In this document: piece after piece, positions 17,126 through 26,782 of the stretch
Numbering within the stretch: position 1 is the first letter of the stretch
Layout: the number at the start of each line of letters is the position of its first letter
Assembly (NCBI RefSeq): GCF_000376445.1
Contig: NZ_AQXI01000001.1
Location: forward strand, 900,962 to 964,961
Reading direction: 5' to 3'
Length of the DNA stretch: 64,000 bases
Origin: Haladaptatus paucihalophilus DX253
GTDB taxonomy: Archaea; Halobacteriota; Halobacteria; Halobacteriales; Haladaptataceae
The notes under the pieces: generated by a model
The model's input: only the letters and a program-made list of their open reading frames with translations
Database searches by the model: none
What the model was told of the DNA's origin: nothing
Program-made: the position numbers and the translations under genes

Positions 17126-18856
17126 ATGGCAGAGGCAGAAGCACAGCAAACGGATGCGAAACAGCTCCTGAGCGCTGCCGCTTCCTCGACCATCGAAGCG
17201 TACCACCAGATGGAGATGCCGATGGTGCGGTACGTTGGGCTGGTCATCGTTCCGTCGATACTGTTCTTCTTCATCAGCCTCGTCGTCGTCTTTTCGGTCG
17301 ATTTGCCGTTCCTCGTCGCGTTGCCGGTGCCGCTGCTCGGAGCGCTCGCCCTGACGACGGCGGTCATCTACCCGAAGCTACTCCGGGACCGCCGTCGCAA
17401 GCAGATAGAAGATCGGTTGCACCTGTTCATCACGCACATGACCGTCCTCTCGACGGCGAACATGGACCGCGTGCAGGTGTTTCGAATCCTCTCGGAGGAG
17501 GCGGAGTACAAGGAACTCGCGTTGGAGATGCAACGTATCGTCCAACTCGTCGATACGTGGAACCAGAGCTTGGACGACGCCCTGCAGATTCGGGCGAAGA
17601 AAGTGCCGAGCAAGCCGCTTTCCGACTTCTTCGACCGCCTCGCGTACACCATCGGTTCCGGCGGTGAGATTCAGGACTTCCTCCTCTCCGAACAGGACGT
17701 GGTGATTCAGAACTACGTTACCATCTACGAGGGCTCGTTGCGGAATCTCGAAGTGATGAAGGACCTCTATCTGTCGATGATTCTCTCCGTCACCTTCGCG
17801 CTCGTGTTCGCGACGGTGCTCCCCATCCTCACGGGGACGAATCCGACGATGACGGTCGGTGCGGTCGTCGTCATGTTCGCGTTCGTCCAGATGGGGTTTC
17901 TGTTCATGATACAGACGACGGCACCGTACGACCCGGTCTGGTATCACCCGGAGGAGAAGGGACGGACGGACTCCGAACGAAAAGTTCGAATCAGCGTCAT
18001 CGTCGGAATCGTGTTGACCGTGATCGCTATCGTCATCTGTCTGCTCGTCCTGCTCGGCCGCACCTCCGTCGATCCCAGTTCGATACCGCTTCCCATCTTC
18101 GCGGCACTACCGACGACGCCGCTCGTGCTACCCGGACTGGTGGTCCGCCGGGAAGAGGGCAAGGTGAAAGAGCGGGACGACGAGTTCACGAACTTCATCC
18201 GCGCGCTCGGCGCGAGCGAGACGGCGAAACAGAGCACTACCTCGCGCGTGCTCAAAACCCTTCGAACGAAGGATTTCGGCGCGCTGTCCGACGACATCGA
18301 CGACCTGTACAAGCGGCTTAGCATGCGAATCGAATCGGAACTCGCGTGGCGACATTTCACCGCCGACGCCCGCTCGTATCTCATCCAGAAGTTCAGCGAG
18401 ATGTATCTCATCGGCAGGCAGATGGGTGGCGAACCGAAGCACCTCGGCGAACTCATCAGCGGAAACATGAACGAGGTCATGCAGTTGCGCGAGCAGCGCG
18501 AACAGTCCACGATGACGCTCATCGGCGTCCTCTACGGTATCACCGCCGCCTCGACGTTCGCGTTCTTCATCGGGCTCGAAATCGTCAATATCCTCTCGGG
18601 GATGTCCATCGGACTGAACACGCCGCAGTTCAACTTCGGGACGCTGATTCACACCGGTGTGTACAACAACATCATGATAGAGTACCTCCTCGTCATCATC
18701 ATCCTCCTAAACTCGGTACTCTCCTCGCTCATGATACGAATCGTCGATGGCGGTCACAAGGTGAACGCCTACATGCATTTCGTCCTGCTGACGTGGGTCA
18801 GCGGGGTCGTTGCGTGGATCACTCGTATCGTCGTCGGGACGTTCTTGAACGTATAA
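17126..18856 (+). CDS. arlJ: ArlJ (FlaJ) archaellum membrane platform protein
   Basis: 576 residues from ATG 17126, just after the arlI stop. It has two TadC/GspF-type repeats with groups of membrane helices (early: VGLVIVPSILFFFISLVVVF and VALPVPLLGALALTTAVIY; middle: SMILSVTFALVFATVLPIL and VVVMFAFVQMGFLFMI; late: several from TLIGVLYGITAASTFAFFIG to the C-terminus) and basic cytoplasmic loops that contact ArlI. It anchors the motor in the membrane. It is the last arl gene of the run. Confidence 0.95.
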   Translation: MAEAEAQQTDAKQLLSAAASSTIEAYHQMEMPMVRYVGLVIVPSILFFFISLVVVFSVDLPFLVALPVPLLGALALTTAVIYPKLLRDRRRKQIEDRLHLFITHMTVLSTANMDRVQVFRILSEEAEYKELALEMQRIVQLVDTWNQSLDDALQIRAKKVPSKPLSDFFDRLAYTIGSGGEIQDFLLSEQDVVIQNYVTIYEGSLRNLEVMKDLYLSMILSVTFALVFATVLPILTGTNPTMTVGAVVVMFAFVQMGFLFMIQTTAPYDPVWYHPEEKGRTDSERKVRISVIVGIVLTVIAIVICLLVLLGRTSVDPSSIPLPIFAALPTTPLVLPGLVVRREEGKVKERDDEFTNFIRALGASETAKQSTTSRVLKTLRTKDFGALSDDIDDLYKRLSMRIESELAWRHFTADARSYLIQKFSEMYLIGRQMGGEPKHLGELISGNMNEVMQLREQREQSTMTLIGVLYGITAASTFAFFIGLEIVNILSGMSIGLNTPQFNFGTLIHTGVYNNIMIEYLLVIIILLNSVLSSLMIRIVDGGHKVNAYMHFVLLTWVSGVVAWITRIVVGTFLNV

Positions 18857-18919
18857 GGTAGTTACTTATGAGTTTAGCACACAGAACACGAAAACGAACG
18901 CGAATCGTGGAGCAACGTC

Positions 18920-19789
18920 ATGTCTGAAAAAGTCATCGCCGATTTCGTCGCACGCTACAGTCTCGATACCCAACCGTCGCCAGAGCCGGTGCGGGGTCGA
19001 ATCATTCTGAGCCAAAAACGGCTCGTTTTGGCGACGAGCGAGTCGAAAACGACGATTCCGCTCACGTCGGTATTCGACATCTCGGTCGGACACGTTCCCT
19101 CCGAACTCGAAGGGTTCTTCCAGGACACAATCACCGTCGCGTTCGAGCGAGACGGTGCAGGCCATTCGGCGGTCATCGAAGCGGAAAACGATAACGTCGG
19201 GAAGTTCAAAGTCTTTCTCTTCAAGGCCATCCTGAGCGGCACGCCCGTGACGGTGAAACACCCGGCGCGAGTCGGCGGGCGCGTCACCGGCGAGACGTTC
19301 GAAACCGGAAAACTGCGTATCCAACCCGGAAAAGTCGAGTTCCTCTCGATTCCCGAACCGTTCGCGGTTGACCTCTCCGGCGTGAGCTATTTCCAGAAAC
19401 AGGACCGCGACGTCGGCGGACAAACCCGAACCGTCGTTGCGATTCGACACAACGACAACGGACAGACAGTCACCTCCGAATTCGCCGTCGGTGCCGAGCG
19501 AAAACTGAACCTTCTCGGTCGCTATCTCCGCCTCGAATACGCCGAGATATCCCAGCGTGCGGAACGTATCGACGTCACCGAACAGGAGATGGAGGCCCTC
19601 GTCGCCATCTACTCCGGCGCGAACAGCGGCAACCTCGCGGGAGCGCTCGGTATCGACGCTGGCAGCGCCGCGATGGTTCTCACCGAAATCGAAAAGAAAG
19701 AACTGGTGGACCCCTCCGACGACGGACTGTCGTTGACGGCACCCGGAAAGATGCTCGTCAGCGACCGCATCGAGAAAGTGAATACGTAG
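18920..19789 (+). CDS. cheF: CheF-family Che-archaellum adaptor
   Basis: 289 residues of the archaea-specific CheF family (formerly DUF439), shown in Halobacterium salinarum to bind CheY, CheC and CheD and the archaellum accessory proteins. Visible features: an N-terminal all-beta region (GRIILSQKRLVLATSESKTTIPL, quoted in part), a long beta-rich middle, and a C-terminal winged-helix-like end (TEQEMEALVAIYSGANSGNLAGALG). It lies 63 bp after arlJ. The paralogue at 20449 shares the whole architecture, including 'LSxxRLxLA' and the final helix-turn-helix. A 19-codon frame at 18869 overlaps this start but looks accidental. Confidence 0.9.
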   Translation: MSEKVIADFVARYSLDTQPSPEPVRGRIILSQKRLVLATSESKTTIPLTSVFDISVGHVPSELEGFFQDTITVAFERDGAGHSAVIEAENDNVGKFKVFLFKAILSGTPVTVKHPARVGGRVTGETFETGKLRIQPGKVEFLSIPEPFAVDLSGVSYFQKQDRDVGGQTRTVVAIRHNDNGQTVTSEFAVGAERKLNLLGRYLRLEYAEISQRAERIDVTEQEMEALVAIYSGANSGNLAGALGIDAGSAAMVLTEIEKKELVDPSDDGLSLTAPGKMLVSDRIEKVNT

Positions 19790-19884
19790 CGCGGCGCGAA
19801 GTTCGGTTCATCTGGCGACCGATTCTATCGCAGATATTATATTCGATACAGGAAATATTAATAAACTGAACTATTTGTGGCCGT

Positions 19885-20421
19885 ATGGAAGTCGCAATCG
19901 TTTCCGACATGCACGTGCCCGGCCAAGCGGAGCGGATTCCCGACGCGTTTCGTGAGCACATTCGGACGGCCGATCACGTTATCCACGCTGGCGACTTCGG
20001 CTCGGAGGACGCTCTCGTCGACGTGCAGGCGCTCGCATCGGATCTGACGGCCGTTTACGGGAACGCGGATCCCAACGACATCGACCTTCCGAGTGTCGCG
20101 TCGGTGGACATCGCGGGCGTGACGTTCGTCGTCGTCCACGGCATCGTCAACCCCGTCGAACGGGCGGTTTCCAGTTCCGAGGGCGTCGTCATGAATCGCG
20201 ACGATTGGTTGGACGCGATTGCCGATACGGCGCGTGCGAGGAGCGACGAACCGGTGGTCGGAATCGGCGGACACACTCACGAGGTTGAAGACACGATGCA
20301 CGACGGCGTTCGACTGTTGAATCCGGGGTCGGCAACGGGGGTCGGACCGGACACCGAGGCGACGATGCTGACCGTCGAAGTCGTCGATGGGGACCTCGAC
20401 GTAACTCGGCACGAAGCGTAA
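19885..20421 (+). CDS. YfcE/MJ0936-type metallophosphoesterase
   Basis: 178-residue calcineurin-like phosphoesterase of the YfcE/MJ0936 group. Metal-binding motifs in order are SDMHVP (D-x-H), HAGDFGS (GD), GNADPND (GN with the GNxD pattern), VVHG and GHTHEVE (GHxH). The first motif has Met where Thr is usual. Homologues hydrolyse phosphodiesters with Mn or Ni in vitro. An A/T-rich aatattaata box lies about 25-32 bp upstream, so it probably has its own leaderless promoter. It lies between the two CheF genes; whether it acts on a taxis-related signal is not known. Confidence 0.9.
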   Translation: MEVAIVSDMHVPGQAERIPDAFREHIRTADHVIHAGDFGSEDALVDVQALASDLTAVYGNADPNDIDLPSVASVDIAGVTFVVVHGIVNPVERAVSSSEGVVMNRDDWLDAIADTARARSDEPVVGIGGHTHEVEDTMHDGVRLLNPGSATGVGPDTEATMLTVEVVDGDLDVTRHEA

Positions 20422-20448
20422 AAGAGAACGGACGCCAACTCGCTCGGA

Positions 20449-21315
20449 TTACTTTTCGCTGATCGAGCCACTGGCGATATTTCGTCCCCGCGTCTTCAAA
20501 CTCACCTCGCGACGCTTTCTGACCTCCTCCAACACGTCGAGTTCGATGAGTCGTTCGAATATCTCCTCTACTTTGTCCACGTCCATCCCGAGGAAGTCCG
20601 GGATTTCGAACGCGGAGACGCCGGTGTATAGCGCCATCAACACCTCCTTTTCCGTCTCCGAGAGGTCGGCACCCGACTCGCTCTGCTGTTCGCCCTTCTG
20701 AAAGAGCGACCCGAGGAGGGAACAGCGCCGCGCTTTTCCGGAGATGTACGTCTGGATGCTGGTGCTTCCCTCCGAGTGCTCGACTTCGAGGACGGTTCGA
20801 GTCTCTCCTTCCACGGTTCGCTTTGCGGTGTCCACCTGCCCGATGTCGTCGAGTTCGAGCTGGATGAAGACGCCACTGGCGACCGCGATACCGACCTCGC
20901 CGACTTCGATTTTAACCCGAGCGCGCTCCCAGTCCGTATTCTGCACCACACCACCTTTGACGGCGGGGTGCTTGACGAGAATCATCGACTGGTTCAACAT
21001 CGCGCCGTACAGCTTGGCCTCGAACTCCTCGATATCTAACTGTGAGGAGACGAGAAACACGTCGCCGTCGTACTCCAAACTGACGTAATCGGAGACGCTG
21101 GCGACCGACTGGTTCACGTCGTATCGGCCGCTCATGCCGCTGATCTTGGAGAGGGGAATGGTTCGTTTCCCGCCGTTTCCGGCGAGGATGAGCCGCCGGT
21201 TCGAAAGCAGAACGCGGCCGCTCGTCCAAGCGGCGTCCTTCAGCTTGTGGCCGCCTTTCATCGCTTGGAGGAACTTCCCCCTCGTATCCGTGATTTTGTA
21301 TTCGCCTTCACTCAT
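20449..21315 (-). CDS. cheF: CheF-family adaptor, second paralogue
   Basis: 288 residues, same family as the gene at 18920 but divergent in sequence. It begins MSEGEYKITDTRGKFLQAMK; the strand SGRVLLSNRRLILAGNGGKRT parallels GRIILSQKRLVLATSES of the other copy (both quoted in part). The C-terminal helix-turn-helix-like part is LSETEKEVLMALYTGVSAFEIPDFLGMDVDKVEEI (in part). Halobacterium salinarum also has two such paralogues, of which one is essential for switching. It faces the phosphoesterase and shares the minus strand with the transducer upstream (27 bp gap), suggesting an operon. Confidence 0.9.
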   Translation of the reverse strand: MSEGEYKITDTRGKFLQAMKGGHKLKDAAWTSGRVLLSNRRLILAGNGGKRTIPLSKISGMSGRYDVNQSVASVSDYVSLEYDGDVFLVSSQLDIEEFEAKLYGAMLNQSMILVKHPAVKGGVVQNTDWERARVKIEVGEVGIAVASGVFIQLELDDIGQVDTAKRTVEGETRTVLEVEHSEGSTSIQTYISGKARRCSLLGSLFQKGEQQSESGADLSETEKEVLMALYTGVSAFEIPDFLGMDVDKVEEIFERLIELDVLEEVRKRREVSLKTRGRNIASGSISEK

Positions 21316-21342
21316 GAGTGAGAGAGATGGAAATCGTACCCG

Positions 21343-23295
21343 TTAGTTCGACCCGTCGGTGAGGTCGCCAACACGGTCCGCGAGTTCACTGATTGCGGCC
21401 GTCTGTTCCATGGTGGCACCAACGATGTCTTCGGTGGCGGATTCGACCTCCTCGGTCGTATCGCGCACGTCTTCGACGGTCGCCATGACCTGTTCGACGT
21501 TGGCGGCTTGCTCGTCGTTCGCCTCCGCGACTTCCGTCACGCCGGTTGCGGCCTCGTCCACCGCGTCCGCGATTTCCTCGAGGGCGATGAGGGCGTCTTC
21601 GATCTCCTCACCCGCATAGCGGACCTGCTGGTTCGATTCTTCGACGGCGACGACGGTTTCGTTGGCCTGTGACTGGATATCTTCGATGCGACCGGCAATC
21701 TCTTCGGTGTGCTCGCGGGTCTGGTTCGCGAGTTCTTTTACCTCGTCAGCGACGACTTCGAACCCGCTTCCGGCATCGCCCGCACGGGCGGCCTCGATGT
21801 TCGCGTTCAGTGCGAGGAGGTTGGTCTGGTCGGCGACTTCCGCAATAACCTCGATGACACCCTCTATTTCTGACATCTGGGATTCGAGTTCTGTGACGGT
21901 TTCCACGAGGTCGTCGCTCATCTCGATCACGTCGTCCGTCGCTTCACGCGCGCCTTCACTGGAGCCGAGACCGCTGTCGGCGGCCGCCTTCGCCTGCTCT
22001 GCCGCGGACGCGACTTGATCGGAACTCGCCGCGACTTCCTGCATGCTCGCGCTGAAGTTCTCCATCTCGGTTGCGACGGTCGAGAGAAGCGACGTCTGTT
22101 CGTCCACGCGTTCTTCGATGGTGTGTGCGGACCCGGAAGCTTGGTCTACCGACTCGGCGAGTTCGGACGCCTGTTCGTCGACCCGGCTTGCGAGGAGTTC
22201 GAACCGTTTCCCCATGTCGTTCACTTGATCGACCACGGAGATGAGCCGGTCGTCGACCACGCCGTATTCGTCCGTGAAGTCGGCACGGGCGGACAGGTTG
22301 CCGCTCCGCATGGCGGTCAGCGTGCTTCCGAGTTCTTCGACCAATCCAGTCACGCTCTCGTGGCGACGAGCGTCTTCGGTCCGATCGTTAACCGTCTCGA
22401 CCACCGCGATGAGTTCACCGTCCTGATAGAGCGGTTTGGCGGAGAAGACGATTTCACGTTCCTCCCCGTCTTTCGTCATCATGTGGCTTTCGTCGCGGTA
22501 GAGTTGATGGTCGTCCTCGTCTTGTTCGATATTGAATTCGAGGTGTGCGTTCTCCGGCACTTCGAGGATTTTATCGGCAAGCGTCTTGGCACGGCGGCCG
22601 TCGGGATAGAACGCGGTACTCGCTTGCTCCGTCCCGATGGCTTCCGCTCGCGGCGTGCTGGTCAGTTCCTCGATAGAACTGTTCCACGCAACGACTCGGT
22701 GGTTGGCATCGAGCATGAACACCGGAACGCCGATGCCATCCAGAAGCGCCTCGTCATCGACGTTGAGCTCGTCCTCATCCTCGTCTTCGTCCCCCAGCAG
22801 TGATGTTTCGTGTGCTTCCAAACCGGCCTGCATGCCCGAAACACCAGCCCAGACCCCATCCACGAGTTCGGACTCGGCTCGCACGAGTTCGTCGGAAACC
22901 GCATCGTTTCCCTCCCCGAGTCGGTGGTCGAGTCGGTCGAACGTCGCTTCGATCATCGCCTCGAATGCCGCACCGTACGTCGCGGCGAACGCCGCCCCCG
23001 GAACCGCGGCGTCCGCGTGCTTGCGACCGAGTTGGGGAGCCTCCGCGATAGCTGCCTCGGTGTTCGAGAACAACCCGTTCAGATGCTCGATTTGCGCTCG
23101 CTGCAAATCGTCACCGGCGTTCGTCCCGCCGTACACGTCCGTGATAGAATCAGTCGATATGCTGTTCTGATCGGAGACAGTAACCGACTCGTTTTGTGTC
23201 CCTCCATCGAATTTTATACGTTTTTGAGACTCACCAGACATGTCGGAACCCAGAATAGTGTCCTTTAAAACCCGGATGAGCGAGTCCGTAACCAT
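21343..23295 (-). CDS. soluble methyl-accepting taxis transducer with PAS domain
   Basis: 650 residues and no membrane helix, so a cytoplasmic transducer. In order: an N-terminal helical region ([24 protein letters not shown]) of unknown type; a PAS domain from about 178 ([19 protein letters not shown]) to about 300 with a PAC-like end ([17 protein letters not shown]); a HAMP-like segment ([19 protein letters not shown]); and a long coiled coil with the signalling tip around [21 protein letters not shown]. The ATG at 23295 fits a ttttata box about 27-32 bp upstream; MSGESQ at 23241 is an alternative start. PAS implies a redox, light or small-ligand input; the stimulus is unknown. Confidence 0.92.
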   Translation of the reverse strand: MVTDSLIRVLKDTILGSDMSGESQKRIKFDGGTQNESVTVSDQNSISTDSITDVYGGTNAGDDLQRAQIEHLNGLFSNTEAAIAEAPQLGRKHADAAVPGAAFAATYGAAFEAMIEATFDRLDHRLGEGNDAVSDELVRAESELVDGVWAGVSGMQAGLEAHETSLLGDEDEDEDELNVDDEALLDGIGVPVFMLDANHRVVAWNSSIEELTSTPRAEAIGTEQASTAFYPDGRRAKTLADKILEVPENAHLEFNIEQDEDDHQLYRDESHMMTKDGEEREIVFSAKPLYQDGELIAVVETVNDRTEDARRHESVTGLVEELGSTLTAMRSGNLSARADFTDEYGVVDDRLISVVDQVNDMGKRFELLASRVDEQASELAESVDQASGSAHTIEERVDEQTSLLSTVATEMENFSASMQEVAASSDQVASAAEQAKAAADSGLGSSEGAREATDDVIEMSDDLVETVTELESQMSEIEGVIEVIAEVADQTNLLALNANIEAARAGDAGSGFEVVADEVKELANQTREHTEEIAGRIEDIQSQANETVVAVEESNQQVRYAGEEIEDALIALEEIADAVDEAATGVTEVAEANDEQAANVEQVMATVEDVRDTTEEVESATEDIVGATMEQTAAISELADRVGDLTDGSN

Positions 23296-23389
23296 TGTTG
23301 GCGAATCAAGACACTAGGCGAATATAAAACTTTAGTAAAATCTCAAAAGAGATAACGAGGGCGTCGAAAACGTTGACAAAACGGTGATA

Positions 23390-24610
23390 CTATGCCCGTC
23401 CGCCGAGCTTGGAAAGTGCGGAGAACGCACGCTTTCTCACCTCTTCGTCGTCGGTGGTGTCGACCAGCGTATCGAGTCGTTCACGTGAGCGCTCTCCGCC
23501 GACTTTTCCGAGACCGAACGCGGCCATCGCTTGTGCATCCGTCGTCGCTTCCGGGTCGGAGAGGACTTCCAAAAGCGCGGTTTCGACGGACTCACCACCG
23601 ATCGTCGCGAGGCTGGTGACCGCGAATTGGGCAGTCATGCCATCGTCGGCGTCCAAGACGCCGACTAACGTTTCGATGGCCTCCCACCGATGTTGCGTGC
23701 CCGTAACTCGTCCGAGCAACCACGTGGCGTTCCGGCGTTGGTGCGCTTGGGAGCCTTCCTCGATGATATCGACGAGCGAACTGACGACGACACGGTGGTC
23801 GCTCGTGCTCAACTTCTGGACCATCGTCTCGCGGAGTTCGTGACTCTGCTCCGGCGGTACGTTAGAAAGCAGTTCGATCAACGAGAACACGGCGGCCTTC
23901 CGAACCGCTTCCGATTTGTCGCCCAGCAGACCGACGAGCGCGTCGAGCGGTTTCACGCTGCCGAAGTTACCGAGCGACCCGGCGGTGATTCGTCGGACCG
24001 CTTCCGCGGGGTCGTTGAGCATCCCGAGCAGTGCAGAGAGCGCTTCGTCGCCCTCTATTCGACCCAACGCTTCGGCCGTTTCGCGCCGGACGTCGACCTC
24101 CTCGTCGGTCCGCCGCTCGGCGAGATGCGACACGGCCCGCTTATCCTCGAGTCGCCCCAGCGCACGCGCAACGCGTGCACGAACCCGAGGGTCCGGGTCG
24201 GGGAGTCGACGAATCAGGTCCTCCGTCGCCGACCTGCTGCCGATTCGTCCGAGGACGTTTGCGGCGGCCATTCTAAGCTCCGGTTGATCGGACGTGAGCG
24301 CATCCGTAAGTTCCTCCGCTCGTGCCCACTCCGCTTTGCTACCGCTGATCTCCTCGCCAACGATTGCGCTGATGAGTTGTTCGACCGCTTCGCGCTGGTC
24401 GAGAGCGTCGATAGCGGCGGCTCGAACCGCACCGTTCGAATCGTCCTGTGCGGCCGTGGTCAGTGAATCAACAACTTCATCGTCCGGAACGTCGAGGTCG
24501 CCAAGGATTTCCGCGGCTCGCTGTCGGACGGTGTCGTTGTTGCTCTCGCTAAGCAACGTGACGAGGCGTTCGGCGTCTGCCTCTTTTTCGAGAGTGAACA
24601 GCGATGTCAC
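23390..24610 (-). CDS. HEAT-repeat protein of the taxis cluster
   Basis: 406 residues built almost wholly of HEAT/PBS-lyase-type repeats of about 31 residues. Recurrent units read 'D..VR..AA..LG.L..' (for example TVRQRAAEILGDL, RVRARVARALGRL, EAVRRITAGSLGNF, EAVRKAAVFSLIELL, RKRAFSALSKLGG). There is no catalytic domain. In Halobacterium salinarum a HEAT-repeat protein beside the two CheF genes (OE2401F) was found to interact with Che proteins and the archaellum; this gene has the same context. It probably scaffolds protein contacts. Confidence 0.88.
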   Translation of the reverse strand: MTSLFTLEKEADAERLVTLLSESNNDTVRQRAAEILGDLDVPDDEVVDSLTTAAQDDSNGAVRAAAIDALDQREAVEQLISAIVGEEISGSKAEWARAEELTDALTSDQPELRMAAANVLGRIGSRSATEDLIRRLPDPDPRVRARVARALGRLEDKRAVSHLAERRTDEEVDVRRETAEALGRIEGDEALSALLGMLNDPAEAVRRITAGSLGNFGSVKPLDALVGLLGDKSEAVRKAAVFSLIELLSNVPPEQSHELRETMVQKLSTSDHRVVVSSLVDIIEEGSQAHQRRNATWLLGRVTGTQHRWEAIETLVGVLDADDGMTAQFAVTSLATIGGESVETALLEVLSDPEATTDAQAMAAFGLGKVGGERSRERLDTLVDTTDDEEVRKRAFSALSKLGGRA

Positions 24611-24712
24611 GGGTTGGAATTACCGTACTGAATGAAAAACCTACCTTTCCGACAAGGAGTCGATACGCTCCGCTAGGCAATATGGCGTCGATAAAAGAAA
24701 GGGAAAAATCGT

Positions 24713-25345
24713 TTAGACCGTCACCGCGCTCTCTTGCGAGAGCGACTGCGGGATGCTTGCGCGGTAGAGGGTGACTGCACCGTACTGCGTGGTGAGTCGG
24801 AGTTCAACCGTCTGACCTTCACTGAGTCCGTAGACGCCGGACCCCGAGATTGCGGTTGCGTTCATTGTGATGGTGAAGCGGTCGTCCTGACTGTTAAGGA
24901 CCGGCACGGAGTCATCCGTGTCCTTGATGGATGAGACGCTGAAGTTACCGGCATCGGCGGTATCGCTTTTCGTCAGCGTCGTGGCCGTGTTCGGGCCGAT
25001 CCACTCGATAGTGGCCGTCGAGAGGTTGATGTCGTCCGAACCGGAACCGCGCATGACCGTCAGGTTGATTTCGTCAACGGTTTCGACGCCATTCGTAGCA
25101 TCGTAGTCACCCGAGCTATTGAGGAGCGTCACGTTCCCGAAGCCGGAGACGACTTCGACGCGGTTGGACACCTGTGCCGTACTGTCTTGGCCCGTCTGTT
25201 CGGATTTCGACTGGAGGAAGCCCGCCGTGTTGATGAGCACGCCCGCCGCGATTGCGGCGACCAATACCATGGCGATGAACACGATGAGCGTCCCGATGCC
25301 GACCTGACCTCGATTGTTGAGGCGTTGTTGGATTGCGTCTTTCAT
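24713..25345 (-). CDS. arlA: archaellin (flagellin), downstream copy
   Basis: 210 residues. Class III signal peptide MKDAIQQRLNNRG, cleaved before [20 protein letters not shown], the hydrophobic filament-core helix. The outer domain is beta-rich, with about six N-x-S/T sequons (NVT, NSS, NLT, NLS, NFS, NAT), so heavy N-glycosylation is expected. N- and C-terminal parts are nearly identical to the upstream copy, while the middle differs (residues about 75-130). It starts 10 bp after the upstream archaellin and is co-transcribed with it. Confidence 0.95.
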   Translation of the reverse strand: MKDAIQQRLNNRGQVGIGTLIVFIAMVLVAAIAAGVLINTAGFLQSKSEQTGQDSTAQVSNRVEVVSGFGNVTLLNSSGDYDATNGVETVDEINLTVMRGSGSDDINLSTATIEWIGPNTATTLTKSDTADAGNFSVSSIKDTDDSVPVLNSQDDRFTITMNATAISGSGVYGLSEGQTVELRLTTQYGAVTLYRASIPQSLSQESAVTV

Positions 25346-25355
25346 TCTAATTACC

Positions 25356-25982
25356 TTAGACTGTCACCGCGCTTTCCTGCGAGAGCGACTGCGGGATGTT
25401 CGCGCGGTAGAGGGTGACTGCACCGTACTGCGTGGTGAGCTTGAGTTCGACCGTCTGACCTTCCTGCAGCGACTGGGCGCTGATCGCCGTCGCGTTCATC
25501 GAGATAGTGAAGCGGTCGTCCTGACTGTTGAGGACCGGCGCGGATGCATCCTCGTCCTTGATGTCAGAGACGTTGAAGTAGTTGCTACTTCCGGGCGTAC
25601 CAGTTCCGGCGCTAGTTGCGTCAGCCTGGGACATATTCCCGGCGACCAACGTCTTCGCCTTGTTCGGACCGATCCACTCGATAGTGGCCGTCGAGAGGTT
25701 GATGTCGTCCGAACCGGAACCGCGCATGACCGTCAGGTTGATGTAGTCAACCTGTTCGTTATTTGTTACGTTCCCGAAGCCGGAAACGACTTCCACGCGG
25801 TTGGACACCTGTGCTGTACTGTCTTGACCCGTCTGCTCGGATTTCGACTGGAGGAAGCCCGCCGTGTTGATGAGCACGCCCGCCGCGATTGCGGCGACCA
25901 ATACCATCGCGATGAACACGATGAGCGTCCCGATACCGACCTGACCTCTGTTGTTGAGGCGCTCTTGAATTGCGTCTTTCAT
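25356..25982 (-). CDS. arlA: archaellin (flagellin), upstream copy
   Basis: 208 residues with the same signal peptide ([13 protein letters not shown]), cleavage site and core helix as its neighbour. The variable middle is different and carries its own sequons (NVT, NLT, NLS, NMS, NVS, NAT in total). A tattaaaa box on the minus strand at 26054-26061 probably starts the transcript, giving a leader of about 45 nt. As promoter-proximal archaellin it is probably the major filament subunit; this is inference. Upstream of it are a winged-helix regulator and its membrane partner. Confidence 0.95.
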   Translation of the reverse strand: MKDAIQERLNNRGQVGIGTLIVFIAMVLVAAIAAGVLINTAGFLQSKSEQTGQDSTAQVSNRVEVVSGFGNVTNNEQVDYINLTVMRGSGSDDINLSTATIEWIGPNKAKTLVAGNMSQADATSAGTGTPGSSNYFNVSDIKDEDASAPVLNSQDDRFTISMNATAISAQSLQEGQTVELKLTTQYGAVTLYRANIPQSLSQESAVTV

Positions 25983-26162
25983 GATTTCTCACTTCATGTC
26001 CGACCCGATATGTATCACGGTTCGGACGCTATGCGGAACGAATCAAAGGACCGTATTAAAACTACGTATCCAATTATCAGGCATGATATCGAATTTAGAC
26101 GGCTCCAAACCAAAGAATACGCCCAATATTGTCGAGTAAAAATAGCTACTTGTGAGAATATG

Positions 26163-26441
26163 TCATCTAGACATGATTGAAAATATTATGAATAGAAATC
26201 CGATGATCGAGAACAAATAGTTAACCGACAACAAGAATCGGATGCCTTCGAAATCGTAGATGAACGCACTGACGGTCGTCGCGAGGGCCGCCGCGACGAC
26301 GAGGGTAAAGCCGATCGAGAGATGGAACAGCGTCCGGCGACCGGTTCGTCGGTACGCGCGAACCGCGAATGCGACCATCGATAGTCCCGCGATAGCAAGT
26401 GTGACGCTAAAAACACCATAGAGAAGCTCTATCGTCTGCAT
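26163..26441 (-). CDS. small three-helix membrane protein partnered with a winged helix
   Basis: 92 residues with three predicted membrane helices (VFSVTLAIAGLSMVAFAV, LSIGFTLVVAAALATTVSAF, FLLSVNYLFSIIGFLFIIFSI, quoted in part), separated by a basic loop (RAYRRTGRR). There is no catalytic motif. It follows the winged-helix gene with a single base between (TAA-C-ATG), so the pair is one unit. In haloarchaea small membrane proteins of this kind often accompany an HTH gene; a role in signalling to the regulator is a guess. The family may be one of the recent haloarchaeal DUFs. Confidence 0.8.
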   Translation of the reverse strand: MQTIELLYGVFSVTLAIAGLSMVAFAVRAYRRTGRRTLFHLSIGFTLVVAAALATTVSAFIYDFEGIRFLLSVNYLFSIIGFLFIIFSIMSR

Positions 26442-26442
26442 G

Positions 26443-26781
26443 TTAGCGCTCCTTCAAGTCACGCCACACGTCGACCAGCGCGTTTTCGACCTCGGGCCGA
26501 TTCTCGATGGACACGTCGATACCGTCACGCTGAAACGAAATCGCAACGGCATCGATGTCACGCCGGTACACCTTCGTTCGACGTCCCTCGTTCGAGAATT
26601 CCCGTCCGGTCAGTTCGAGTAGGTTCGCTTCCGTGAGTTCTTCGATTCGTCGGTAGCTCGTCGCTATCGGGATACCGAGTTCGTCGCTTAGCTCCTGTGC
26701 GGATTTCGGCTCGTGTGTTGCGTCGAGTATTTCGGCATTATATTTGTTGCCGAGAACTCTCAGCAGTTCCACAGACCCCAT
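26443..26781 (-). CDS. ArsR-type winged-helix transcription regulator
   Basis: 112 residues. Winged helix at about 1-75: VELLRVLGNKYNAEILDATH, then AQELSDELGIPIATSYRRIEEL as helix-turn-recognition helix, then LLELTGREFSNEGRRTKVYRR as the wing (quoted in part). The C-terminal helix may dimerise. The ATG at 26781 is preceded by a perfect inverted repeat (26783-26802) lying between this ATG and a ctttttatgg box, the position of an auto-operator. By location it is a candidate regulator of the adjacent archaellin genes. Confidence 0.88.
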   Translation of the reverse strand: MGSVELLRVLGNKYNAEILDATHEPKSAQELSDELGIPIATSYRRIEELTEANLLELTGREFSNEGRRTKVYRRDIDAVAISFQRDGIDVSIENRPEVENALVDVWRDLKER

Positions 26782-26782
26782 C

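Noticed and set aside
18869-18928. 19-codon frame overlapping the first cheF start
   Set aside because: Basic product, no regulon element or second overlap; frames of this size are expected by chance.
22015-22803. 262-codon plus-strand open frame inside the transducer gene
   Set aside because: Antisense shadow of the PAS and HAMP-like coding region; no recognisable product.
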